In this document: in pieces, positions 10,315 to 21,657 of the stretch
Layout: each line of letters starts with the position of its first letter
How positions within the stretch are numbered: the stretch's first letter is position 1
Assembly (NCBI GenBank): GCA_050084985.1
Contig: JBITNC010000001.1
Location: forward strand, 14,632,001 to 14,696,000
Length of the DNA: 64,000 nucleotides
Source of the DNA: Nageia nagi
Taxonomy: Eukaryota; Pinophyta
Direction of reading: 5' to 3'
Position numbers and translations under genes: made by a program
The notes under the pieces: model-generated
The model's database searches: none
What the model saw: the letters and a program-made list of their open reading frames with translations, nothing else
What the model was told of the DNA's origin: nothing

Positions 10315-13300
10315 GCCCAATGTATCTACTACAATAGTCCTTGCAAGTGTATATTTTGAAATCTACCCATAGTATGTATCTATTATCTCAAAAATAGTCC
10401 TCAAGTATGCCTAAACTTTATCTTGGAAGATTAGTGAACAATCAACCCTCTAGGTATCTACATTTTCCACCAACTCAATCCCAAATGTAGTAATTTGACT
10501 CTTTTATGCTCATTTATTTATCACAAATATTCCTCACTATCCTTTCATACCACTATTTACAAATTAATTTATGGGATAACAATTTTGATTCCTTTATTAC
10601 CATGTGTGCATACTCAAATAAGCTTTCACTAAAATTGATTAGGATTAAAAATATGCACAAATAGGTAATATAAAAATCATAAATCATGTGATATCTTATG
10701 GGAACAATGATGTGGTTGATCCATTTCTTTGAATGATGTTGAAATATCTTAAAGGGAAGATGCCTTTCTCCTAATGTTTTAATGACCCTTCAAGAGTGGG
10801 ATGAATTTTCTCTAGTTGGTTCAATGTTGTGTGTTGGAGATAATAAAAATATGTGAATGCCTAAAATCATCAACACATCAAACACTCAAGCCACTCATGA
10901 GCATTCCAAGATTCAAGATATTCAATTATACATTTATTTATGTTATGATATGACAAAGTGATACAAAATTAGGTTTATAAATGGTCCTTAGTCTCCAATG
11001 ATGCCAATGTGTGTTCATATCTAAGAAGGAAAACCACAAAGATTAAATGGGACCTCAAATCATAAGTCCTTTAGACCTTATGATTGTCCAAAATGAAGTA
11101 AAACCCCAACTCTTTAATGTTGTAGATTTCTTAATCTATAATCAAATGGATGCTCATAAATATGTCAATTCCTAGGATGTAAATGTATGCTAGACTCATT
11201 AAAGATTGATATTAAATGCTTGAACAATGGTAATTGAAAAATAAGTATGGTAGATCTATGCTAATTTGAAAAATGACATTCAACATTTAACAAATATAAA
11301 TAAATGTGTAAAGATCTAATTAAATGATAATGGAAGACAATGTAGATATAAATTCAAAGCTAAGAATAGTAAATCTGAGTTAAGAATGCAATTAAATCAA
11401 TAAAAATGTGACAAGCCTAGGGTTTAGACCCTAGAGGTCAAACCCTAGCTTAAACCCTAAGATGTAATTAGCCTATTAAATGCTTATATATCACACAAAT
11501 GCAATTGTAAATTTAAATAAAAGGATATAAGATTTAATCAATAATGGATGAATCTTCAAATCTATACATAACAATAAAAGAACACATTAATATCTTAAAC
11601 AAACCCCAAATGTTAAAGAGTACCTCAATCCATTTATGATGGAGAAGTGTGCTTGAGGATTAAAGAGAAGTGTTCTTGATTTGATGTATTTTTTATAATG
11701 ATCTAACAAGGATCTGGTATAGGCATTGGAAAGTGAAAAGGTCACAGATTCTGTATGTGTTAGAGTGAAAAAATTAAAGAAGAAGCTTGGAATGTGTGCT
11801 AAATGAATTTTATAATACTTCATCAAAATTATCCAAATGATTATGATGTCTATAGGGTCTTTTAGGTGACTAACAAATCATTGGTGATTGGAATTAAAGG
11901 GTGTTAGCAAAATAAAAGTTTATACTAAGTTGATCAGTCTAGTTGAAGAACCTATCAAACACATGTTAGTACAACATGATAATGTAACACATGATATATG
12001 CCAAAAATATCTATGTAACCCTATCAATGAAGCAAGATGCATTTTTAGGATGTTTATAGTTTCCCCTTTTTATGCTAAAATTTGAACTTGTGAGAAGCTG
12101 AGTACAAAAATATGTGAAATGCTAAAACTTATAATGATACATAATAAATGATAACAAAATAATCAAGATGAGAGCTGGTTTTAGCACATGATAGGCAGTA
12201 TAAGATCATCCTAATCACTCGATCCTAATATGGTTTTGACATATTATAGGATGTATAAGATAGAATTGAGCACCATGATAATCCAACAAAGTTTGGTTTT
12301 GGCACATGACAAGCCATATAAGATGAAATTGAATCTCATGGACCTATGACAAAATATAATAAGTGGAACAAGCAATAATTAAATAATAAGGTAAAAATCT
12401 AATCTAAGATAATATAAGCATTGAAAGGAAAATTATCTCTACTTTGCCTCAGTAGTTGTGTTTGACTCTGCTTTGCCCCAAGAGTTGAAGGGAAATGATC
12501 ATAGGCACATAGATCTACCAAGTGTGGAACCATAGCATGTAGGCATATGATGCTAACACAAGAATGACTAAGCCAAACATGATGAAAATTGAGCATGCTA
12601 ATCATCAATCAATAATGTCATGCTAAACTAATAATGTTAAACATGGTGATGTTACAATATGTTTATTAGCAATCCATCATGTCAAGTTAATAATCATCTA
12701 GTGAACATTCATGATGCAAGAAAGATTGACCATGCATCTAACATGCCCTTAATGAAGTTCATGATGTACCTACTAAAAGTAAAAATTTGACCAATTTGAA
12801 ATCGTGTGTGAAGCTCTCCCCCTCAATTAGGAAGGTGTGGTGGATGAAAAGATAAGATACCTGACCATTTGACTGAATGGATCAAAAAATGATGATCATA
12901 ACCAAAGATGTACAAAGTATGATAATAACTAAGCAAATCATCTTAATGACTACAAGTCATCTTGATGACTAGGATTACAAAGTCATCTAGGAAATCATAG
13001 ATCATTCGAATGATCCGATTAGGTAAAAAAGGAAACTAAAAAGCAAAAAATGATATTTTAATGAGATTACTTGGACTATTATGCTTTTGAATTTCACTAT
13101 GCAACTATTATGTTGGTGCTTGAATTCACCAAATGGCTATGGAGGTGTTACTAATGTGTATCAAAACAAACAAAAGAGTTTGACCATGGAAACCATGGGT
13201 CCATCGAGAGGTCCACTAGGATGTGATGAGGAGATAGTGTACAAGAAGGTAGGCACCCTCCCCAAAACCCTCCATTATTTAATAGTTTAAAATGCATTAA

Positions 13301-13859
13301 TTTATATTTATTTATTAGCCATGATATTTAGCTATAATAACATCTAAGATAAATAATAGATAGGTTAAACCACATGTTCCTATGTATGTAGACAATTGAT
13401 TAGACCAAAACTTACAAGTAAACTAAAAACCCTAAACACTTCAACCCAAGGCATGCATAGCGAGATCATAGTGCTAAATAATTTAGGTTAAAAGTTTTTA
13501 TTATGGCATATGAATTGAGTAATTGTGTAGAGCATGTGTAGCTATTTATTTAAAAAAAAATTATGTTTGAAGTTGCATATTTTTTTAAAAATCTTGGCTC
13601 CTCAAATCATCCTTCAATTGGATGATCTAATTTAGGATTGTTTAGGTGCAGGATGGCTTTAACAATCATCTAGACAATAGTCATATATGTCTTGAATAAT
13701 TAAGTTAACCTAATCATCCCAAATAAGGATAATTTTGACTAACTAGGCATTGACTTAAAATATGAGATGTAAATGTAGACAAAAATACAACACGTCATTC
13801 TAGATGACACATAGGACTAACTTAGAATTAGAAACTATTGACTTTGAAAATAGACTTGA
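10315..13859. other. Gene-free AT-rich sequence with weak local repeats
   Basis: No gene or element end recognised. Three diverged copies of a roughly 65-bp unit lie at about 12175-12345, each with TTTTGGCACATGA-like and TATAAGAT parts. AAACCCTA-like words cluster at 11410-11460. A 69-codon ORF at 13081-13290 shows no family features. The stretch is probably decayed retroelement non-coding sequence. Confidence 0.35.
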
Positions 13860-16260
13860 CAAATGAATAAAATAACACATTAAAATTTATGCCAAATGAA
13901 ACCCTGTACAAATTTTGACCTCTTTGGATAGAGGTACAAGGAGCCTTGATTCTGGTATACTAGGCATGCCTGGAGATAATGGGCTCACAGGGGTCATGAA
14001 AATCCTCCCTATTACAAGGCTTACCTCATACATGACTACAATCAAGGAGTAGTTTAACCTAGATAGATGGATATTTTTCTCCTAAGAAGGGAGATGATGG
14101 TGACATTGGAGGATGTCTATCGTATTTTCAAGATGTCACTCGAGGGTGAGCTGATTACCATGGTGACTAATAAGGTAGTATGAGACCCTATGTTAGGGAT
14201 GGATACTGAACTTGGGATATCCAAGCCAAAGGGGTGCTAATCTCTCTCCTATATCATGAGGGTTGTCTCAAATGAAGGGAGATGATGGCAATGCTATTGA
14301 TAGTCTTTTATGCTATCAAATTTCTTGGGACCTAGGTTCCCTTGAAATATGTTTGAGATAGTGACCAAGATGGTACAAGATAGCATGGTGTTTGCCTAGG
14401 GACCAACATTACTAGTGTAGATATATCAAAATATGGTAGTAGTAGCAAGGAACCGATGAGGTCTAAGCACTACACTTCTACTCCAAGTATGGGTCCTAGG
14501 AACATATTCAACTTGGGAGGTTATATAGATTACTAATAGTAATGCATTATAGAGATGATGAGGGATATCCCCCCAATGGCTAGGATAGAATTTCCATACT
14601 CATAATGATGGGAGCGTGATAGGAATGGCAAAGGAGGTGCCCCCATGAGTGGGATATTGAGTCGTATAAGAGGATATTGGTAGGGTTGTAGCTCTAGGAC
14701 ATGATATATTAGTCATACTAGGGTACATTAGCATGGATAAATAATATTGTATAGCTGATGAGGCCTATAGGGTTTGACATATTTAAGGTTACCACATTAG
14801 GGATGTGAATATTTTCCCTTTTGATCTAGTGTTGTGCTAGCACAGGCTGATCTAAGATGTGCCACTAGCACTAGTGTTGTATGGTAAGATAGATAAGGAT
14901 GCCTTAGCGAGGTTGAAGTTATCATATGATGTGGATGAGATGCAACATTAGATGTAGTGCCAAATGCATCATTAAATATAATGCTAGATACACCATTGGC
15001 TATGGCAAATAATGGATGATGTAGGGACTACACTAGGACATGATGGATGGTGGGCACCATAACATGATCTCCTACTAGTATGGCTAGTCATAGAGTAATA
15101 AAGAGGAGCACATTAGTGGAACCATGGGTCCCAAATGGAGGATCAACCCAAGAGCTGAGGCAATAGGTGTAAAGGAAGACATGGTTGAGGATGATAAGGT
15201 CTAGTAGGATTATGTCTAGGAGGGTGAAGAGGAGGAGGGGAAGGATGCCTAGGGAGATGGGAATCAAATAAAATAGACATGCCAAAGAATCCATAATAGG
15301 GGAGAAAAGGTAGGGATCCCACATTATTACCTCTAAAACTTGATCTTGAGGTGGCCTAACTATAGGATAAGAGAGATGGTTACAAGCCCAACTAGAGGAG
15401 GTACAAGCCTAGTTGGTGGTAGAGCAAGTGATAAGGGAAACAATAGAAGAAAAAAACATCATAGTTGTAGACTTGATAGATATTTTATAAGGTCAACTTA
15501 AGGCTAAGTAGACAACATGATTGATAACCAAGAGCTAGGGCAGCACCATATAGGGCAACATATAAATGTTGTTGATCATATTTACTATAGTGTCCCAAGA
15601 GAGGGATGCCCTACAAGTGTAGGTTGAGGGGGGTGTGGGCCTTGATGTAGATATGAGCATGTATATAGAGGCATTATTGATAGGGTTATGGGATAGGGTA
15701 GGGCATTGATAGATGCAATGATCCAAATGGATCCCTTAGAGATACAATCCTTAATAGTATCAAGTGACACATCTAAATAGCTAAGTCAAGCACTAGATGA
15801 GGTGGATAGGGCCACTATGAGGGCCTTAGCATGGTAGAGGTAGCTACTAGAGGTAGGACTAGTCCTTATCTACCCTAAGGCCTCTCAAAATACTTCCATA
15901 GCCTGGAGCTTATCATATAGTGTAGTAAGGAGCCACCATATTGAGGGATATTGAGTCAAACAACTAGCATCCTCTTAGATAGAAAGGATAGATATGATAA
16001 TCATAGGGTTTGAGAAGAGGAAAAATACCCCAATAGGATTGGTTGGCTTGTTAGATGAGTGATTTTATAGGTGGTATGGTAGTTCTTCAAGTTGACCCTT
16101 CAGCTAGAAAGAGCAAGGCCACAAGAGAGAGCATCTTGATAAGGGTGTAGCTATAGGGACAAGGGGAGACTAGCATTACCCTAAGTAGATGATAAAGGAT
16201 AGGGAATCCTTCACCTTAAAGGTGAAGGATTTTGATAGGACCAGCTCATTTTTGGCACTA
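13860..16260 (+). pseudogene. Second decayed PMD gene with coiled-coil C-terminus
   Basis: At base 14091 the plus strand reads Glu-Met-Met-Val-Thr-Leu-Glu-Asp-Val-Tyr-Arg-Ile followed by x4-Leu-Glu-Gly-Glu-Leu. This is close to the signature PMD strand-helix motif (Gly-Glu-Met-Thr-x-Thr-Leu-Glu-Asp-Val). Downstream the frame is broken by many stops. At 15380-15660 the translation becomes a coiled coil (Leu-Gln-Ala-Gln-Leu-Glu-Glu-Val pattern, then Glu-Arg-Asp-Ala-Leu-Gln-Val), again with TAG in Gln positions. The order, PMD then coiled coil, is the same as in the minus-strand relic at 1085-3010. No terminal repeats were found, so it could derive from a MULE, from a gypsy element, or from a host PMD gene copy. 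Confidence 0.5.
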
Positions 16261-18420
16261 TAGTGCATGATAGCCTATATACATGTATATTTTGATAGAG
16301 AGTGATGTACATACATTTATTAATATTTTATATTTATTTGGAGATGTATATTTTTAGATGGATGAGACTAATGGACTATGCCTAGACTTGATGTATATGG
16401 ATGTACTTTTTTTACTATGATGATGATATATGAGACCTATTTTGATTACATTGTGCATGCTTACTTATATTATGAATGTGATGAATACATTTATTTATAT
16501 GTTTTTATGGATGAATGAAACAATGTGTACATGTGACAAGACTAAAATGAAGATGTAAATGAACATGAAATGAATCTAAAAGGAACCTTAAAATGAATAC
16601 TTAAAGGAATCATAAAGACACATAAATAATACTTAAAAGAAACATAAAATAAACCTAAAAGAAAGATTTAAAATGGACTTGTATGGTTAATCACACCACA
16701 TGGAAACAAACATGTATGCTTATCCACAAAAGGATGAATAGAATGAAAAACATAAAAATAATATTTAAATAATGAATAATGACAAGTAATAAGACAATGA
16801 ACAAATACTTTAGATGGTTGAAAATGAAACAACTTGACAAACATTAAGAAAAACTTAAAAGACATGAAATAAATATGTATAATATAAAAATAAATGAATA
16901 AATAACTAAATAAAAAATTATCATGAAAATGACAAAATCAAGAAAAACAAGCCAACATGCTGTCAAAATGCAACCAAAATCATGCCACAAGAAGACATGA
17001 AATGAGGTAGGAGGAAGTCCAAAGTACAACCATGACATACTTGATTGACATGGATTACAAAAAACTCAATGATAAACATAGTCACGACACTGCCAAAATG
17101 TAACCAAAGTGAGCTAAAATAGAAACAAAGTAAAAATGATAATTTGGAAAAAGTGAAAAATTATGAAATTCGATGGATCATAATAAATGACCATGTTGAT
17201 AATTTGATAAATAACCTTAATGATACAATAGAAAGTTATTCGATCTAAATGTAAGATCAAACAATTAAAAAAATGGAGGCCATTTGACCTATTTTGGAAA
17301 GCAAAATCAAAGGCTACTTGGACTAGGGTGACAACCATTCAGTGCCTACTAAAAGTACACATTTACAAGTAGCCCCAAAAATGACTCATAAAAATAGACC
17401 AAATGATGATACTAAACTATGAAACTTGACATGAAGATCATATTTACATCGATAAAGGAAGATAAAAAGATGGATCTAACAACATACATCATTTGACACT
17501 TCAAAATGAAAATCAAATAGCCAATTTTTCCAGGGTCAAATTTCAAGAACTTAGTCTCTAAAACAAAATAGGTAATGAAATGTATCAAAATGGTATGATA
17601 GGACATGATAGGCCCTAATGAGATAGAATATAATTGAATTACCACTTGGGACAATGGTGTGACCTAGGCCTATATGTTAGGTCACCCATGTGCATAAGTG
17701 CAAAGGAATAACTTTGAACTTGACGAAACTGGGTAAGACACAATTGGAAACAAACAAAACTAACTTCCTAGTGTTACCTAAATGAGCATAGAACTAGTGA
17801 AACTAACCATTCATCAAATCATCAATATTAGACCCAATTACAAGAGATAAACAAAACCAAATTTTGACAAAATGACAAATAACAAAACATGAAAATGCAC
17901 AAAAGGTAGGGAAAGCATAAATAATCTTGCATAGGACCTTGAAATCATCATAAAAGAGATGGATGAAGATGAAAATAAGAAAACAAAGTCCCACATCATT
18001 TAATTGACACAAATCCATCTAGGTCAAGAGTCACAACAAGCTCATAGGATATTTTCCTTAGAAATCATGATAGTCTACAGCCTATGATCAATCCCAAGGG
18101 AGTGATGTGTCGAAAAATCTAATATGGTGACTGAGACCCAAGTGATTGTGTCCTCATTGAAAATTTGTGGATCATGTATGATGACAAGTGACCTAGATAG
18201 ACATGTGAGAATGCTCAAGATGGGGTCTTTGCATGAGTAGAATACAAAGGACCTAATACAACAAATGAAGCAAGGCAAAGAGTCTAGTCAAGATACATAA
18301 AGAAAAAAAAGTAACAACACAAACATGTTTTACTAAGTGGTTTTGGGGTTGACTTCCATGCATGTCCAAGATTGTACTTGCTTCATCATAGAATGAAGAT
18401 AATGTCCAACATCCCTAACT
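16261..18420. other. Unassigned AT-rich flank of element P, perhaps the 3' part of G
   Basis: This holds A-rich degenerate short repeats (AAAATGAA/ACTTAAAAGAAACAT, about 16550-16660) and several 60-80-codon minus-strand frames without family features. P inserted at 18421, so this stretch was once continuous with 46832 onward, where gypsy relic G ends. Part of it may be the 3' untranslated part or LTR of G. I could not find LTR ends, so this is inference. Confidence 0.3.
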
Positions 18421-18425
18421 CAGAT
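18421..18425. repeat. Target-site duplication CAGAT of element P, left
   Basis: CAGAT directly precedes the TG of the P 5' LTR. The same five bases follow the CA end of its 3' LTR at 46827-46831. Confidence 0.92.
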
Positions 18426-19264
18426 TGTAGACACCTAAAAATGTCCCTTTTTAACTAGTAAACATTGTAATAATCATAAATATTTGTGATAATATAAAAT
18501 AGGTTTAAAAACCATATTATTGGATAGCTCTCATTGAGTACATGCAAAATGAGTGGTCACATGACCCCTTTTCGGTAAAAATTGGCTATTTGGTGGTCAT
18601 TTTAATATTGTTATAAAAATGGAAAACCAGTCACCAGCGACCCAAAACAAATGCCAACATTTTAGGATGATCATCGGCGTCTGCCTAGTAATCTCTAGCG
18701 ACTCTGTAACAACCAAACAAAAACCAAAAATAATAAAAGAAAGTTGTAATGTCTCATTCTTCCAAGATGTGGTGGATAGAGGGGGTCAGTTACAACCTAC
18801 GATGGCTTTTCACTCCCCCTTACCAGCCTTGGAAAATCTCACCCAAAATCTATAAATACAAGCCAATACAAAGCAATAGGGACCCATTCTTTGAAGTAGG
18901 GTAATGCTGCCAAAATCTTGTGAGCTCATACCTTTTATTGTTTTATGCTAGTTTCAATTTAATACATGTCATACATAGATGCTTTGATGTTATTGTATTT
19001 TGCATGTGTGTAGGATTTACAGGTTGTCCATATCAAGGAGAGAAGCAAGCAAATCAAAAACAATGAAGATCTAATACCCTCATTTTGGCAAATGGCATTT
19101 GTAAAAGTCCCTTCCAAGGGTAAATTGTAGTTTGAGCTGAAAATCAATATCAATTTACAATTACAACATTTCTACCTATTTTACATAATTTGAGGTTCAG
19201 TGAAAATCTAAGAATAATTGTATTTCATGTTATTCTACATTCCAGCTCTATTTTCACTGTAACA
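18426..19264 (+). repeat. P 5' LTR (839 bp)
   Basis: It starts TGTAGACACCTAAAAATG and ends TTTCACTGTAACA. It matches the P 3' LTR and, inverted, both M LTRs. A 78-codon ORF inside it (18619-18855) is not a gene. It holds an inverted repeat with arms near 18630-18640 and 18690-18705. Confidence 0.92.
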
Positions 19265-19267
19265 TTC

Positions 19268-19287
19268 TGGCACTAGAAGGAGGGCCC
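19268..19287 (+). promoter_or_regulatory. Putative primer binding site of P
   Basis: TGGCACTAGAAGGAGGG starts three bases after the LTR end. M has the same sequence except TGGTGC for TGGCAC, so the ancestor was probably TGGCGC (a CpG decayed differently in each copy). Position and conservation support a tRNA primer site. I cannot name the tRNA. Confidence 0.7.
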
Positions 19288-19942
19288 CTCCGTCATTGAT
19301 AGGGAGGTTTCTATTTATGTTAAAATAATTCTACCTTTCTGTTATCTGGTTTATTCGAGTTATTCCATATACTAATTTTAAATTTTGTGATCTACAATTT
19401 TTATAGGAAATCTATTGCAGAAATGCCAACGATTGGAATCGGATGCCGATGACTTAACTAAATGTCAATGATTGGAATCGAACATCGATGACTCAAAATA
19501 AATGCCAGCGATCTCTATTTAAATGCCGATGAATCTTACTCCAGGTTGTCTTGCCCCCTTTTGTTATTTCCAAAAAAATTTAATAATAAAAATAAAAAAA
19601 ATAATAATAAAAAAAAAAAATATATATATATATATAATATTGTTAAAATAGAAGGATACTTTTGATTGTGATTCCTTTGCCTAGAATGCATATAAGAATG
19701 GGTAGAAAAGGTTAAATGCATTTTTTATTAATTTACTTTATGTATAATGTTATGTATTTATTTTCATGTTTTTGGGTGAAGGGTATGTACACATTGATAC
19801 TTTTTATCTTATCTAATTATGCTCTTCCTTTGCGCTTCGTGCAATCTAAGGTGACCAGAATAGACCTGATAAGAAGGAGTAATTAATTCTTCTTTTCTTT
19901 CACATTCACACTATCATTAATTTGGTTAATTTATCCACACAT
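19288..19942 (+). other. P leader, part 1 (before the LINE)
   Basis: Untranslated leader between primer site and gag. It holds direct copies of an ATTGGAATCGGATGCCGATGA-like unit (19424-19530), a run of A and TA repeats (19570-19640) and a GCTTCGTGCAATCTAAGGTGACCAG motif part that recurs in the second half of the leader. No ORF. Confidence 0.6.
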
Positions 19943-19960
19943 AATGACCTCTTACCAAGT
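19943..19960. repeat. LINE target-site duplication, left
   Basis: AATGACCTCTTACCAAGT here is repeated exactly after the LINE poly(A) at 26091-26108. The first two A may belong to the A tail, so the true duplication is 16-18 bp. A duplication of this size marks target-primed integration of a non-LTR retrotransposon. Confidence 0.93.
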
Positions 19961-20106
19961 TGGAAACTAATGATCAGAGAGGGTTGAGGAGGTACAATCC
20001 TAAGAAATACCTTTCTCTGGAAAAAAACCAGGCCAGGGCAGGAAAGCAGGAGGAAGAGGAAGGTGCTTGTGCCAAAATCGCAGCTGAAGAGTTCGTGGAC
20101 AGAGTC

Positions 20107-21657
20107 ATGGCTTCAGGCCCAGGGGGTCTCTCTGATCCCCCGAACTCAGCTGATCACCCCACTCCCAACAAGACCCAGGTAGCTAGCAATGATGGTGGGG
20201 ATGCAGTCAGTCAACGTCCAAAACCCTCTTTTAGGGATGCACTTCGAAACAAGAATCCTTCCACCCAGTGCTCCTCTATTTCTAAACCATTCTATAACCG
20301 TATCCACCAAGCCCCTCACGACCCCAACAAGAATGAAAATGGCTGCTTAAAGGCGGCAGATGGAACACCGCGGGTGGAAATCAGGAGCTCACGAGTTAGT
20401 AGTGGCCTTCAAATGCTGGCGAAACAGGGTCTCATCTGTCATTTTCTCGGTGCTCGTATTCCTCCCAACGCCATTGAAGCCTGGGTCGATAGAACTTGGA
20501 ACACTAAGGGAAGTGTTATAGTGAGCCACTACTCTCACGGTTATTTCTTAGTCACATTTGCCACAGAGGAGGATAGAGATTCTATTTTTCAAGGTGGTCC
20601 CTGGTTCCATGGACGAGCTGGATTATTTATGAAGCCATGGCACCCAGGATTCAAACCTTGTGAAGAAACCCCTTCTGTTGCACCTGTCTGGGTGAGGTTG
20701 CCTGACTTCCCTCCAGAGTTCTGGTATGAAGAAGTATTTGCCCAAATTGGAGACACCATTGGGGAGTACCTCTTAACCTCGGATCGCACCTTGGAATGCA
20801 AGTCCACTTCCTACGCCCGTGTTTGTATCCAACTTGATCTCCAATCCCCATTGCCAGCCCAGGTTTCTGTTGTCTTCCCAGATGAAGATTTAGTGCTGGA
20901 TCAAATAGTAGATTATGAAAACATTCCATTTAGATGCAGAGTTTGTGCAGCCTATGGACACCTCGCCGGTAGCTGCCCCCATGCCATGCCACCACAGGCC
21001 ACTCCTGCAACAACAACAGAAGGCTTCCAGCAACCCAAACACCGATCAACCCAAGGTAAGAGCCCTGTTCATACACCTAACTCAGCTCCCTCTCAGTGCA
21101 CATATACACATCTCTCTCACCCCTCAAGTTCCCATCCCCAAGTTCAAGATGCTAATCCTTTTAGATGCCTTCAAAATGAAGATAATCTTGAGCTCTTGAA
21201 CCCACCAGTCATTCCTGAAGAGCCCTCTAGCCTTAATCCAGATAATCTTACACATCCCAGCTCCCCAATCACCAACCCTTTATTCTCCCCACTTACCGTT
21301 TCTTCTCTGTCAACCGAACCAAAAACCAATCCAGTAACCTCCACTCCTCTGCAGGAGATAGACCATAATATGGAAGAAGCCCAACAAACTGACCCTAGTT
21401 TCGGTAACCATCTCAGTACTAAGATGCCAATAGGCAACCTTCAATCCAACACACGCTTGCTTAACAAATTAGTCCCTCCTCCGAAGCAAACACCCAATAG
21501 TCTAAAAGCCCCTAACTCGGGTATCCAAAAACGGAAAGGGAGAAAGTCAGCTCAAGCTTCTATCCAGCAACTATTTCAAGAGGACATCGAGGAGGGCTCC
21601 CAGTTCCAAATTGATACTCTACTAGAAGCTAAACGGCTTCAACCAGTTCCTCAATGA
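20107..21657 (+). CDS. LINE ORF1: RNA-binding gag-like protein (DUF4283 + CCHC)
   Basis: The first ATG is 20107 (516 codons plus stop). The same frame is open back to the LINE junction at 19961 without an ATG, so the original protein may have started further upstream in sequence now lost. Counting from 20107, residues about 85-270 form the DUF4283 domain, with Phe-Leu-Val-Thr-Phe, Gly-Gly-Pro-Trp-Phe and Trp-Val-Arg-Leu-Pro motifs typical of plant LINE and LINE-derived proteins. A CCHC knuckle follows at Cys277, Cys280, His285 and Cys290. The rest is Pro/Ser/Thr-rich and then basic. It binds element RNA to form the ribonucleoprotein. Its stop overlaps the ORF2 start (ATGA). The frame is intact, but whether it is expressed cannot be seen. 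Confidence 0.9.
   Translation: MASGPGGLSDPPNSADHPTPNKTQVASNDGGDAVSQRPKPSFRDALRNKNPSTQCSSISKPFYNRIHQAPHDPNKNENGCLKAADGTPRVEIRSSRVSSGLQMLAKQGLICHFLGARIPPNAIEAWVDRTWNTKGSVIVSHYSHGYFLVTFATEEDRDSIFQGGPWFHGRAGLFMKPWHPGFKPCEETPSVAPVWVRLPDFPPEFWYEEVFAQIGDTIGEYLLTSDRTLECKSTSYARVCIQLDLQSPLPAQVSVVFPDEDLVLDQIVDYENIPFRCRVCAAYGHLAGSCPHAMPPQATPATTTEGFQQPKHRSTQGKSPVHTPNSAPSQCTYTHLSHPSSSHPQVQDANPFRCLQNEDNLELLNPPVIPEEPSSLNPDNLTHPSSPITNPLFSPLTVSSLSTEPKTNPVTSTPLQEIDHNMEEAQQTDPSFGNHLSTKMPIGNLQSNTRLLNKLVPPPKQTPNSLKAPNSGIQKRKGRKSAQASIQQLFQEDIEEGSQFQIDTLLEAKRLQPVPQ

Noticed and set aside
11400-11465. AAACCCTA-like words resembling plant telomere repeat
   Set aside because: Only a few scattered, degenerate copies in both orientations; not a telomeric array.
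18619-18855. 78-codon ORF in the P 5' LTR
   Set aside because: Lies inside the LTR, is broken in the other LTR copies and shows no domain.
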